Part shown: positions 35,597-44,751 of the stretch, one piece after another
How positions within the stretch are numbered: position 1 is the stretch's first letter
Layout: every line of letters begins with the position of its first letter
NCBI RefSeq assembly: GCF_026385525.1
Contig: NZ_JANIDY010000004.1
Span: 1-64,000, forward strand
Origin: Bombella pluederhausensis
GTDB taxonomy: Bacteria; Pseudomonadota; Alphaproteobacteria; Acetobacterales; Acetobacteraceae
Reading direction: 5' to 3'
Length of the DNA: 64,000 nt
Program-made: the position numbers and the translations under genes
The notes under the pieces: generated by a model
Databases searched by the model: none
The model's input: only the letters and a program-made list of their open reading frames with translations
Told to the model about the DNA's origin: nothing

Positions 35597-36859
35597 TCAC
35601 GGGGCCATGCGGGAGAAGGCAATCATGACCAGAAACGCCACCAGCAGCATCCCGCCCATCGGAATGGCCGTACCCACCGGCAGCCACGACACCAGAATGC
35701 TAGCCAGAATACCGAACACATATTGCCCTGTCCCTGCCAGAGCCGTCGCCACCCCAGCATTACGCCCCTGCGATAGAAGGGCGCCAGCCATGGCATTTGG
35801 GCCAATGAGGCATGTCGGGCCCAGCGCACACAGCATCGCTCCGAACAGCGGCCAGAGATAGAGATGCTTGAGATGCCCTGCGGCATCAACATCCAGTGCG
35901 GACCAGACAGCCAAACCCAGCAAAAGAGCTGCCCCAAAACAGCTGATTCCCAGTCCAGCCCGCAGCAGGGTCCGACTATGATAATAATTCAGCAGCCACG
36001 CATTGACCTGAGATGAACCGATCATGCACACCGCCATGACACCAAAAAGGATACCATACTGGAACGGCGTAAAGGCATAGACGCTCTCAAAGAGAAACGG
36101 TGCTGCCGTAAGATAGGTAAAGACGGAAAAACCCTGCACCATCCAGATAAGTGCATTGAAGCGGTAGTTTCTGTCCTTCAATGTCTGGCCATAGCGGGTC
36201 ATGATGTGCCAGAGCCGCATTGGGTGACGATCTTCCTCATCCAGCGTCTCCGGCAGGAACAGAAAGACAAGCAGCAGACCAACCACGCCATAGAGAGATG
36301 TGGCCCAGAAAATATCCCGCCAGTTGATGAACTGAAGGGCAAACCCACCCAAAGCAGGTGCCAGAATGGGCACCACCCCCTGAATCAGGATCAGCCGGGA
36401 CATCATCTTGGCCGTGGCATCTCCAGCCGTCACATCACGAACATAAGCATTCGGCACCACGAGGCTGGCCGCCCCCATGAAAGCCGCAAATGCTCGGAAG
36501 AAGCAAAGCATCGGCATGGAGGTAGACAGCGCACAGCCCGCTGCCGCCACCGCATAGAACAATGTCCCTACCAAGAGAGGGCGGCGGCGTCCGAAACGGT
36601 CCGTCAAAGGCCCGACAATAATCTGTCCAATAGCCAGACCGGCCACCCAGGCCGCCATGGTCAGGCTGCCCGTGCCCGGTGCGGAGCCCAGCTGATGTTC
36701 CATCTCCGGCAAGGCAGGCAGATAAATATCTGTCGAGACCGGGCCAACCGCCGTCAGCGTACCCAGGAGGATGGGCAGCCAGAAGGGCATTTTTCCACCC
36801 TTTATCAACGGCTTACCGATCAGGGCATGTTCAAAAAAACCACGCTGTGACGTTTTCAT
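35597..36859 (-). CDS. MFS drug-resistance transporter, Bcr/CflA type
   Basis: A protein of 420 residues (DHA1 family, 12 helices): VSTDIYLPALPEME in helix 1, LAIGQIIVGPLTDRFGRRRPLLVG (motif A), and RAFAAFMGAASLVVPNAYVRD. It probably exports drugs or small molecules by proton antiport. Its first codon is 6 nt after the stop of the preceding gene. An ATG 23 codons in (MPFWLPILLG), preceded by GGGTGG, is an alternative start. Confidence 0.9.
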   Translation of the reverse strand: MKTSQRGFFEHALIGKPLIKGGKMPFWLPILLGTLTAVGPVSTDIYLPALPEMEHQLGSAPGTGSLTMAAWVAGLAIGQIIVGPLTDRFGRRRPLLVGTLFYAVAAAGCALSTSMPMLCFFRAFAAFMGAASLVVPNAYVRDVTAGDATAKMMSRLILIQGVVPILAPALGGFALQFINWRDIFWATSLYGVVGLLLVFLFLPETLDEEDRHPMRLWHIMTRYGQTLKDRNYRFNALIWMVQGFSVFTYLTAAPFLFESVYAFTPFQYGILFGVMAVCMIGSSQVNAWLLNYYHSRTLLRAGLGISCFGAALLLGLAVWSALDVDAAGHLKHLYLWPLFGAMLCALGPTCLIGPNAMAGALLSQGRNAGVATALAGTGQYVFGILASILVSWLPVGTAIPMGGMLLVAFLVMIAFSRMAP

Positions 36860-36865
36860 GCTCCG

Positions 36866-37612
36866 CTACCCTGCCTTCCTCATCTCTCTGTGAAAACCAC
36901 GCAATACCCAGCCCCCCAGTCCTGCCGAGACAAGCAACAGCACGGCGGCAGCAAACAGGGCTCCTCCATGGCGAAGTTCTACACCCCTACCTGCCAGAAG
37001 AAAAACCAGATTCTGGGGCAGTCCGCCCAGCATGGTCGCCAGTACGAACCGGCCAACCGCCAGACCCGCCATCCCTGATGACACCGACACCAGCAAAGCA
37101 GACCCGACCGGCAGCAACCGGACACAGAGAACCATACGGAATGGCGCCCTCTGCCCTGCCTGCACAAACCATGACAGAAACTCGCCCGAGACAGTCCGGC
37201 CACGTTGCCAGAACCAGCCCCAGCCATAGCCCAGCAAAGCCCCGATACCATAAGCTAAACTGGATTCCACAAGCCCGATGCCAACACCAAACCCCGCCCC
37301 TAAGGCAAGGCAAAGGGCCTGCCGGGGCAGCCCGATAGCGCAATAGGCTACCGCTACTGGAAGAACCTTCAGGGCAGCATAAGGCTGCCCTGCCCAACCC
37401 CGCATGATGTCCAGCCCATGCTGTACGGCAGGTATCTGCCACAGCAGCAGAGGGCCACCCGCCAGCAACAGGACCAGAAGGGCCGGACGTAGCAATGCCC
37501 GCCAGCTGAAAGAAGACGCCCCGCCTCCTTCAGATTCACATGCCTTCAAAGGAGATGTCAGAGCAGACCCCGACCACGAATCTGAGCATAGGCTGCCAGA
37601 GTGACCATGCAT
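36866..37612 (-). CDS. TVP38/TMEM64 (DedA-like) membrane protein
   Basis: A protein of 248 residues with five to six hydrophobic segments. SNARE-associated (VTT domain) features are GLPRQALCLALGAGFGVGIGL, a conserved Gly-rich helix, and RLLPVGSALLVSVSSGMAG. The family is involved in membrane lipid scrambling or flipping in bacteria and eukaryotes. Its first 55 bp overlap the end of the Nudix gene in another frame, suggesting tight operon packing. Confidence 0.85.
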   Translation of the reverse strand: MHGHSGSLCSDSWSGSALTSPLKACESEGGGASSFSWRALLRPALLVLLLAGGPLLLWQIPAVQHGLDIMRGWAGQPYAALKVLPVAVAYCAIGLPRQALCLALGAGFGVGIGLVESSLAYGIGALLGYGWGWFWQRGRTVSGEFLSWFVQAGQRAPFRMVLCVRLLPVGSALLVSVSSGMAGLAVGRFVLATMLGGLPQNLVFLLAGRGVELRHGGALFAAAVLLLVSAGLGGWVLRGFHREMRKAG

Positions 37613-38136
37613 GTCATCTCACCATCAGCAATCATGCGGTCGAACTCGGCAAGCGGAATGTCCCGTGTTCTCATGTCAGCTTCCGTTTCTTCCCGCTCTG
37701 CATCACCACGGACCAGATTCCGGGCTAGAAAGACATGCCCCATCTGATTGGAATATCCAGCCCCCTGATAAAGCGTACCCGCATGGATCAGCTCTCCAGC
37801 ACGTAGGCCGGTTTCTTCCCTGAGCTCACCCAGTGCCAGCTCCGTGGCATCAGCATCGGGCCGTGTCTCCCATGTACCCATCGGGAACTCCCACAGCCGC
37901 TTCCCCACAGGGTAACGGAACTGCTGAACCAACGTGACACGACCATCTGCATGCAGAGGCATGATGACGGCAAAAGTTCCCCGTTCAACAACCCCATACA
38001 GCCCCTTCTTGCCGCCAGGGTGAATAATCTTGTCCTCTCGCACGGCTGTCCACGGGTTTTCGTATACTCTTTCGGAAGAAAGAATCTGGTATCCTGCCTT
38101 CTCACAGGCTTTTCTGATCTCATCGTCAGTCATCAT
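37558..38136 (-). CDS. Nudix hydrolase, ADP-ribose pyrophosphatase-like
   Basis: A protein of 192 residues. The Nudix box is readable as GTWETRPDADATELALGE then LREETG, giving G-x5-E-x7-REUxEExGU with a slightly altered spacer. The N-terminal VYENPWTAVREDKIIHPGG is typical of ADP-ribose/NDP-sugar pyrophosphatases. First gene of the Nudix-TVP38-MFS unit. Confidence 0.9.
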   Translation of the reverse strand: MMTDDEIRKACEKAGYQILSSERVYENPWTAVREDKIIHPGGKKGLYGVVERGTFAVIMPLHADGRVTLVQQFRYPVGKRLWEFPMGTWETRPDADATELALGELREETGLRAGELIHAGTLYQGAGYSNQMGHVFLARNLVRGDAEREETEADMRTRDIPLAEFDRMIADGEMTCMVTLAAYAQIRGRGLL

Positions 38137-38404
38137 CGGGGCCCTTTGCTATCAGCCAGATGTGCCACCCAGCACGTCCCTCTCTTTACCACAGCGGACA
38201 GGACAGGAGAAAACGCTTTACTCCCGTCTATTATAGAGCGCCCAATAAATAGCTGCATGGCAGCCATTCACAGCAACAGAAGCTGAGAAAACATTGCCTC
38301 GTGACGGAAATGATTTTCTCACCTATGGTCAGTTTCCAGGACAGGCTGTGCCAGTTACAGACATAGATGGGCACGGCTGCGGAAAATTACAAAGGGGACG
38401 CTCA

Positions 38405-39646
38405 ATGTCTGATGAAGACGCAACCTATACGTGCTCGCCAACCATGCGGGTGATGCCCGTAGTTCTATTCAACCTTCTTGTCTATTTCGTCATCGGTCTG
38501 CCCAACGCCGTCATCGGTGCCCAGTTCGTACACAACACGCTGGGTTTCAGCACGGCTATCGCTGCCAGCACCATCTCCCTCCAGTACATTGGTACAGCCA
38601 TGGGGCGTATGGTCGTTGGTCACCGCATTGATACATATGGCCCCAAGGCCGTTCTGAGATACGGCCTGATTTTCTGCGCCATTTCCGGCCTGCTCGTCTG
38701 CCTTGCAGCCCTGGTTCCCACCTTCATGGGGCTGAATGACACGTCCCGCTATATCGCTCTCGGTATTGCTCTCATCAGCCGTCTGTTCATTGGCTGGTCC
38801 GAAAGCTGCACATCCACGTCCGTTACGGCATGGAACCTGCGCCGTGTTGGTCAGGCTCACTCCTCCGTGGCCATTTCCTGGAACGGTGTCACCTCCTACG
38901 GTGGTATTGCTGTCGGTGTGACCGTTGGTCAGCTGCTGAGCGGCCTTCTGCCGACCATCAAGCTGCTGCCGGTTGGTGCTCTGGAAGTGGCTCTGGGTGT
39001 TGGCGGTTTCATCCTGCTGACCTTCTATAAAGCCATCAAGCCGCTGGCCGGTAACGGCAAGCCGATGTCCTTCGGTCTCGCTGTCAAAAAGGTTCTGCCT
39101 TACGGTGCCGCTCTGGCTGCTGGTTCTGTCGGCTTCGGTACGGTGAACAGCTTCCTCGCCCTGTATTACACGGAAAACCACTGGACGGGTCTGGGGATTG
39201 CCTTCGGCGTCTTCGCTGCCTGCTTCATCTTCATGCGTATCTTCGTGTCTGGTCAGATCGACAAGCACGGTGGTGTGCCGATTGCCTACATGTCCCTGGT
39301 GGTGGAAGCCATTGCTATGGCCGTCTTCTGCCTGGTCCATAACAACACGGGCGGTCTGGTCGGTGCAGCCCTGACGGGTGCCGGCTTCTCCCTGCTGTTC
39401 CCTGCCATGGGTACGATGGCCGTCAAGACCGATGGGCCGGAATATAACGGTATCCTGATTGCCGCTTACTCCATCTTCACGGACCTCACCATTGTGGTTT
39501 CCAGCTGGTTCATGGGTGGCCTGCGTGACCATATGGGCTGGGGCACAATGTTTGCCGTAGCTGGTGTGCTCTGCGTCAGCGGTATTGCTTTCAGCTCCAT
39601 CTTCTCCCGTATCCCGGGTTGCGGTGTGCCCAAAAGCGCCAAGTAA
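38405..39646 (+). CDS. MFS transporter (YhhS-like)
   Basis: A protein of 413 residues, 12 membrane helices: VLFNLLVYFVIGLPNAVIGAQF, SLQYIGTAMGRMVVGHRID (motif A-like), FIGWSESCTSTSVTAWNL. It resembles YhhS/YfcJ-type sugar or drug exporters. AAAGGGG precedes the ATG; the 37 upstream codons in frame lack similarity. Codon use is strongly biased to GGT, GCT, GTT and CTG, as in dnaK and metK here and unlike its neighbours, which predicts high expression. The substrate is unknown. Confidence 0.87.
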   Translation: MSDEDATYTCSPTMRVMPVVLFNLLVYFVIGLPNAVIGAQFVHNTLGFSTAIAASTISLQYIGTAMGRMVVGHRIDTYGPKAVLRYGLIFCAISGLLVCLAALVPTFMGLNDTSRYIALGIALISRLFIGWSESCTSTSVTAWNLRRVGQAHSSVAISWNGVTSYGGIAVGVTVGQLLSGLLPTIKLLPVGALEVALGVGGFILLTFYKAIKPLAGNGKPMSFGLAVKKVLPYGAALAAGSVGFGTVNSFLALYYTENHWTGLGIAFGVFAACFIFMRIFVSGQIDKHGGVPIAYMSLVVEAIAMAVFCLVHNNTGGLVGAALTGAGFSLLFPAMGTMAVKTDGPEYNGILIAAYSIFTDLTIVVSSWFMGGLRDHMGWGTMFAVAGVLCVSGIAFSSIFSRIPGCGVPKSAK

Positions 39647-39660
39647 ACTCCCTTATGGGA

Positions 39661-39727
39661 TGGGAGCATGTATCATGCTCCCACTATTAGAAATGCCGGG
39701 CACCTATTCTGCCCGGCATTTTTTTAT
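39661..39727 (+). terminator. Double hairpin terminator after the MFS gene
   Basis: A first stem TGGGAGCATG/CATGCTCCCA (39661-39683) is followed by a second, AATGCCGGGCA/TGCCCGGCATT (39692-39702 with 39710-39720) and a run of seven T. The second is a classic intrinsic terminator, consistent with heavy transcription of the gene before it. Confidence 0.9.
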
Positions 39728-39759
39728 GACTACATGACCAAGAGGAGCATGATCTCACC

Positions 39760-40314
39760 ATGACCATCCGTTACTGTTCCGTCTTCTGTGGCTCTCGTCC
39801 GGGGCATGACCCTGCCCATATGCAGACGGCACGGAGCCTTGGCACAGCTCTGGGACACGCTGGTATCACGCTCGTTTATGGCGGTGGGAAAGCCGGACTC
39901 ATGGGTGCCGTGGCCGATGCCACACTCAACGCTGGTGGACTGGTGAAAGGCATCATTCCCCGCTTTCTGGAAGCACGAGAAGTTCTGCATGAAGGCGTAA
40001 CAGACCTTGAGGTCACCGAAGACATGCCCACACGCAAGGCTAAGCTCTTTGAGATCGCCGATGCTTACATCATCCTACCGGGTGGATTCGGCACATTCGA
40101 TGAGTTTTCGGAAGTTCTCGTGAACCGCCAGCTCGGGCTGAGCCAGCGACCCATCATCATTCTCAACATCAATGGCTGGGCCGATCCCCTCATCACCATG
40201 CTGAACGCCACCCTTGAGCAAGGCTTTGCTGATGAAGGGGCGCAGACCCTCTATGAGGTTGTGGAAGACGTGCCTAGCGTCATCAAGCGTTTGAAGGCAC
40301 CTTCACACGCCTGA
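39760..40314 (+). CDS. LOG family protein (cytokinin riboside 5'-monophosphate phosphoribohydrolase-like)
   Basis: A protein of 184 residues with the LOG motif PGGFGTFDE and upstream [15 protein letters not shown]. The enzyme releases adenine or cytokinin bases from nucleotides; in bacteria it works in nucleotide salvage. Its 3' end overlaps that of murA by 32 bp on the opposite strand. Confidence 0.9.
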   Translation: MTIRYCSVFCGSRPGHDPAHMQTARSLGTALGHAGITLVYGGGKAGLMGAVADATLNAGGLVKGIIPRFLEAREVLHEGVTDLEVTEDMPTRKAKLFEIADAYIILPGGFGTFDEFSEVLVNRQLGLSQRPIIILNINGWADPLITMLNATLEQGFADEGAQTLYEVVEDVPSVIKRLKAPSHA

Positions 40315-41554
40315 TCTTGGCACCACAGGCAGAAAGTTTTTTCTCCACATGTTCATAGCCACGGTCGAGGTGATAGACACGGCTCAGCTCTGTCTCTCCC
40401 TCGGCCACCAGACCAGCCAGAATGAGAGAGAATGACGCTCTCAGGTCTGTAGCCATGACCTTGGCACCAGAAAGACGTTCCACACCACGAATCACGGCGG
40501 AACGCCCCTGAATGGTGATATTCGCCCCCATACGGTTCAGTTCTGGCACATGCATGAAACGATTTTCGAAAATCGTTTCCGTAATCATGGAAGCCCCATC
40601 AGCCACGGAGAGCATGGCCATGAACTGCGCCTGCATGTCAGTCGGAAAGCCAGGATAAGGCTCGGTTGTCAGATCCAACCCGTGCAATTTGCCGCTGCTC
40701 CTGATCCGCAGGCCATCAGCCTCCTCCGTGACCTCAACACCCGCTTGCTGGAGGGCATATACGACCGCTTCCTGATCAGCCATGCGGCCACCTTCCAGCA
40801 GCACGTCCCCGCCAGTCATACCCACAGCACACGCATAAGTGCCACATTCAATGCGGTCCGGCATAACAGCGTAATGAGCACCGTGAAGCTGCTCCACACC
40901 TTCCACCATGATGGTCCCGGAATGCGCCCCGGTGATCCGGGCTCCCATCGCATTGAGGCAATTGGCAAGATCAAGAATTTCCGGCTCTCGTGCCGCATTG
41001 ACGATCTCGGTCGTCCCACGGGCCAATGTGGCCGCCATGAGCACATTTTCCGTTGCGCCCACACTGGGGAAAGGCAGCACCACACGCCCGCCCTTCAAAC
41101 CACCGGGGGCATGGGCGTTAATGTATCCCCCCTCCAGCCTGATCTCTGCCCCCAGAGCTTCCAGCCCCTTGAGATGCAGATCAACCGGACGGGTCCCAAT
41201 GGCACAGCCCCCCGGCAGGGAGACACGGGCCTCTCCCATACGGGCCAGCAACGGCCCCAACACCAGAATAGACGCCCTCATCCGTGACACAATGTCATAC
41301 GGCGCCTCTACGGACCTGATGGTTCCGCCAAGGCTGAGCTTCCGGGGGCCATCAATCTCGGCTACGTCATAGCCAAGCTGGCCAAGCAAAGTTCGCATGG
41401 TACGGATATCGGCAATATCCGGCACATTGGAGAGAATGAGAGGGCCTTCAGACAACAGGGAGGCAACCATCAGCTTCAGGCCGGAATTTTTGGCCCCACC
41501 AATGGGAATACGTCCCTCAAGACGCCGGCCACCTTCTATCAGGAAATAATCCAT
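40283..41554 (-). CDS. murA: UDP-N-acetylglucosamine 1-carboxyvinyltransferase
   Basis: A protein of 423 residues: [19 protein letters not shown] at the N-terminus (catalytic Lys), [22 protein letters not shown] with active-site Cys117 (the fosfomycin target), and [14 protein letters not shown] at the C-terminal part. It makes the first committed peptidoglycan precursor. Fosfomycin-sensitive form by its Cys. Confidence 0.97.
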   Translation of the reverse strand: MDYFLIEGGRRLEGRIPIGGAKNSGLKLMVASLLSEGPLILSNVPDIADIRTMRTLLGQLGYDVAEIDGPRKLSLGGTIRSVEAPYDIVSRMRASILVLGPLLARMGEARVSLPGGCAIGTRPVDLHLKGLEALGAEIRLEGGYINAHAPGGLKGGRVVLPFPSVGATENVLMAATLARGTTEIVNAAREPEILDLANCLNAMGARITGAHSGTIMVEGVEQLHGAHYAVMPDRIECGTYACAVGMTGGDVLLEGGRMADQEAVVYALQQAGVEVTEEADGLRIRSSGKLHGLDLTTEPYPGFPTDMQAQFMAMLSVADGASMITETIFENRFMHVPELNRMGANITIQGRSAVIRGVERLSGAKVMATDLRASFSLILAGLVAEGETELSRVYHLDRGYEHVEKKLSACGAKIRRVKVPSNA

Positions 41555-41625
41555 CAGCCTCTCTCCATCCTCATCCTGTCATCCCACTATAACGCAGCTG
41601 GATGACATTATTATCTTTCTGAAAG

Positions 41626-42177
41626 TTACAGACGCGGGGGCGTCACACCAGACTGATGCATGTATTTCCCGGCACGATCGGCATAGCTGACCTCGCAGGG
41701 GCTAGCACCCTGAAAGAAAAGGAACTGGCAGATGCCCTCATTAGCGTAAATGCGGGCTGGCAGCGGCGTGGTATTGCTGATCTCGATCGTCACCTGCCCT
41801 TCCCATTCCGGCTCCAGCGGTGTGACATTGACGATGATGCCACAGCGGGCATAGGTGGACTTGCCAAGGCAGACCACCAGCGTATCACGAGGGATACGGA
41901 AATATTCCACCGTATGGGCCAGTGCGAAACTGTTGGGCGGGATGATGATGTCGCCACGACGTGTCACGAAACTGTCGGCGGAGAAGTTTTTAGGGTCCAC
42001 CACGGCGCTATCCACATCCGTGAAGATATGAAACTCATCAGCCACACGGGCGTCATACCCGTAAGAGGATAACCCGTAAGAAATGACCTTTTCACGCTTC
42101 TGCGCTTCAACAAACGGCTCTATCATGCCGTGTTCCTGCGCCATGCGGCGTATCCAGTGATCGGGCATGATTGACAT
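41626..42177 (-). CDS. dcd: dCTP deaminase
   Basis: A protein of 183 residues: catalytic block [23 protein letters not shown] and terminal APCEVSY-type region ([18 protein letters not shown]). It deaminates dCTP to dUTP in thymidylate synthesis. GGGAGAGCGG precedes the ATG. It lies 71 bp upstream of murA on the same strand. Confidence 0.96.
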   Translation of the reverse strand: MSIMPDHWIRRMAQEHGMIEPFVEAQKREKVISYGLSSYGYDARVADEFHIFTDVDSAVVDPKNFSADSFVTRRGDIIIPPNSFALAHTVEYFRIPRDTLVVCLGKSTYARCGIIVNVTPLEPEWEGQVTIEISNTTPLPARIYANEGICQFLFFQGASPCEVSYADRAGKYMHQSGVTPPRL

Positions 42178-42346
42178 AACCGCTCTCCCTTATGGCTGAT
42201 GGTCGCTCTGACCAGACAAAACACCCCATAGCGGCCTGTTCCCGCCGAGGAGACCCGACTGCCGGGCCTTCCATGTCATATCATCTGTCCACGTCCACGC
42301 AAAGGAGACGGGACAGGATGGTCATGGCCCGGCGGCAGAAAAGTCC

Positions 42347-43339
42347 TCAGTCATCCTGCGAGGAATGAATCACCAGATCGGACATGCTGGGACGGCGCCG
42401 ACGGCGGCGCTGCTCCGGCAGGGGTTCACGCACTGCACCACCACGCAGAGTCCGGCGGAAGCGCGGCCAGCGGGGCTTCACCTCACTGGCCAGCACACCA
42501 GCCACAATAAAGCCGGCACCCGCAAGGGTCATCATTGTCAGAACGTCCCCCGTACACCAGCCGACAAGCCCGCCCCAGATCGGTTCACTGGAATAAATGA
42601 TCGTTGCCTTGGTCGGCGAAACCGTCTTCTGCGCCCAGTTGAGCACAAGCTGCGTGGCGGCACTCACAACGCCCATCACCAGCGCACAGCCCAGCCAGCC
42701 CCAGCTGAAGGGTGGAATATGTTCACCCATTACCGGCATGGCACAGAAGGCGAATAATCCACCTGCCACAAGCTGGACAAACGCCATGCGGCGGCTATCC
42801 GTCTGAAGGGCAAACAGCCCCACACAAATGATCTCAAAAGCGTAAGAGAATGTTCCCAGCAGAGTCAGGCCATCGCCTGTACTCATGGTCAGGCCGGTTT
42901 TCCATGGCTCCGCCAGAAGAACCAGCCCTATGAAAGCAAGAAAAATACCGGCAATACCGCTCTTGCTTGGTGGCTTACGCAGAATAATCCACTGTAATAG
43001 CGGGACCAAGGGCACATAGAGCGCTGTCAAAAAGGCAGAGCGGCTGCTGGTAATGGTCATCAGCCCCACTGTCTGGCAGATATAGCCAAAAGCCAGAACG
43101 ACACCGATCAACCCGCCACGCCATATTTCCGAGCGGGGAATCCCCTGCATGATATGTTTGCGTCCGACAAAGCAGATCACGAACAAGGCAGCGATCAGAA
43201 AACGTACCCCGATGAAGAATAGCGGCCCGCTCGTCTTCAGTGCCATCTGAATGATGTAGTACGTTCCACCCCACAGCACCGTGATGATGCCCAGAGCAAT
43301 CTCCTGCCGGGATGGCAGACGCAGACGTGTCTCGCTCAC
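42347..43339 (-). CDS. EamA-family (DMT) transporter
   Basis: A protein of 330 residues with two EamA domains and about ten membrane helices (GIITVLWGGTYYIIQ; later VSPTKATIIYSSEPIWGGLVGW). The C-terminal tail is Arg-rich (RRTLRGG ... EQRRRRRRPS). The start is GTG, immediately after the stop of the 58-residue ORF (TGAGTG). Drug/metabolite exporter of unknown substrate, last gene of a four-gene operon. Confidence 0.86.
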   Translation of the reverse strand: MSETRLRLPSRQEIALGIITVLWGGTYYIIQMALKTSGPLFFIGVRFLIAALFVICFVGRKHIMQGIPRSEIWRGGLIGVVLAFGYICQTVGLMTITSSRSAFLTALYVPLVPLLQWIILRKPPSKSGIAGIFLAFIGLVLLAEPWKTGLTMSTGDGLTLLGTFSYAFEIICVGLFALQTDSRRMAFVQLVAGGLFAFCAMPVMGEHIPPFSWGWLGCALVMGVVSAATQLVLNWAQKTVSPTKATIIYSSEPIWGGLVGWCTGDVLTMMTLAGAGFIVAGVLASEVKPRWPRFRRTLRGGAVREPLPEQRRRRRRPSMSDLVIHSSQDD

Positions 43340-43516
43340 TCAACGGTCCTCGTGGCGGGTGGAAGGCGTAGAACGGCCAGCCTGTGCAGGACGGCTCCGC
43401 TGCTGCTGTTTACGGCGCAGAAGATTGGCCCGCAATGCCTGTGCTTCCCTCAGCTGGCGTTCCTGCCGGGCTGTCATAGGCGTATCGCCGGTCTTCCTGT
43501 TCTGTTCAGGCGTCAT
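43340..43516 (-). CDS. Hypothetical 58-residue basic protein
   Basis: An open frame of 58 codons, too short for usual ORF lists. It encodes an Arg/Gln-rich helical peptide (MTPEQNRKTGDTPMTARQERQ first, then LREAQALRANLLRRKQQQ). Its ATG overlaps the glycosyltransferase stop by 4 bp (ATGA) and its stop abuts the GTG of the EamA gene, so it is fitted exactly into the operon. Such packing makes translation likely. Function unknown; a nucleic-acid- or membrane-associated peptide is possible. Confidence 0.6.
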   Translation of the reverse strand: MTPEQNRKTGDTPMTARQERQLREAQALRANLLRRKQQQRSRPAQAGRSTPSTRHEDR

Positions 43517-44712
43517 GCACCTGTATCCCTTTCCTCATGGAACCGTATGAACCTGTCCTGCAATCCAGCATGGATCAACTCGTCATACACGCCCAGCGTT
43601 GCCCGCTGCATATGCTGCTTAGTGTAATGAGCCAAAGCATGGGCGCGAATCTCGTCCTGCCGCTCTGCCATAAGTTCCGGTGGCACGTCCAGCACTTCCC
43701 TGAGGGCACCTGCCAGAGCCCGATGGTCTCCCGCGGGCACAAGGGTCCCTGTCTCACCATGCTGAATGGTTTCCTTCAACCCGCCACGGGCCGAACCAAT
43801 CACCCAGCACCCCATCATCTGCGCCTCCACAGGGACACGACCAAAAGGCTCCGGCCTCAAAGACGGTACCGTCACGACATGGGCCAGCCTATAGGCCGCT
43901 GCCATATCCCTGCATGTTCCTGCAAAGCGCAGACGGGCCGCAATCCCCCGTTCTTCCGCCATCCGGTGCAGCATCCGGGTATAGCTGCTCTCCATACCCG
44001 GCCCAACCATGACGCAAACCCAGTCCTGTTCCGGGTGATGCGTTGCCAGATAACCCAGAGCCTCAATGAGGCATTCCTGCCCCTTCCAGCGGGTCATACG
44101 TCCGGGCATGAGGATAATGCGGCTTTCCTCACCGACACGCCAGCGCTCTAACAGCTCCTGCATCTGGAGGCCCCGCACAGCATCCGGTGAAAAAACATCC
44201 GGGTCACTCCCACGGGGGATGATCCGCAACCGATCCTCTCCGACACGATATTCCTGCCGCAGCCGTTCCCCAATATGTTCGGACACGGCAATAACCCTCT
44301 GCCCCCGCACCAGACCGGAATTATAGAACTTCTTCAGTCTGAAACGTGTCTGATGATCACCGTGCCATGTTGTCACCAACGGAACTTTTTCCTTCCGGCA
44401 GGCCATGACAGCCACGAGTGCCGGATAACGTGACCGAGCATGAACAAGGCTAACCCCTTCCTGCCGGATAAGCTTTCTTAAGGCAGCCACACGCCCCCAG
44501 AAACGCCATGGCGATGCGCTTTTACGAAACGCCATCTCCACATGTTCGCCGCCGACATAGCGCAGGCGGGCCACAAGAGCCCCACTCTCTGCCGCCACGA
44601 GGGCACGCCCTCCGCCCTGACTGATAGCCTCGGCCATATCGACCGCCCCGCGTTCCAGCCCGCCCACACCAAGAGCTGGCAGGACCTGAAGAATCACAGG
44701 TTTCTGCTGCAT
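43513..44712 (-). CDS. Glycosyltransferase family 4
   Basis: A protein of 399 residues with two Rossmann domains: LPALGVGGLERGAVDMAEAI at the donor/acceptor N-domain, VHARSRYPALVAVMACRK, and a C-terminal block RIILMPGRMTRWKGQECLIEAL and SLRPEPFGRVPVEAQMMGCWVIGS with the conserved Glu pair of GT4. It transfers a sugar to a surface polysaccharide, LPS core or lipid carrier. I use the ATG at 44712; a TTG ten codons upstream is an alternative. It sits 3' of the lipoprotein gene in the same operon. Confidence 0.9.
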   Translation of the reverse strand: MQQKPVILQVLPALGVGGLERGAVDMAEAISQGGGRALVAAESGALVARLRYVGGEHVEMAFRKSASPWRFWGRVAALRKLIRQEGVSLVHARSRYPALVAVMACRKEKVPLVTTWHGDHQTRFRLKKFYNSGLVRGQRVIAVSEHIGERLRQEYRVGEDRLRIIPRGSDPDVFSPDAVRGLQMQELLERWRVGEESRIILMPGRMTRWKGQECLIEALGYLATHHPEQDWVCVMVGPGMESSYTRMLHRMAEERGIAARLRFAGTCRDMAAAYRLAHVVTVPSLRPEPFGRVPVEAQMMGCWVIGSARGGLKETIQHGETGTLVPAGDHRALAGALREVLDVPPELMAERQDEIRAHALAHYTKQHMQRATLGVYDELIHAGLQDRFIRFHEERDTGA

Positions 44713-44751
44713 TACCACTCTGTATCCGCCATCCTCATCCAACCAGCCCGG

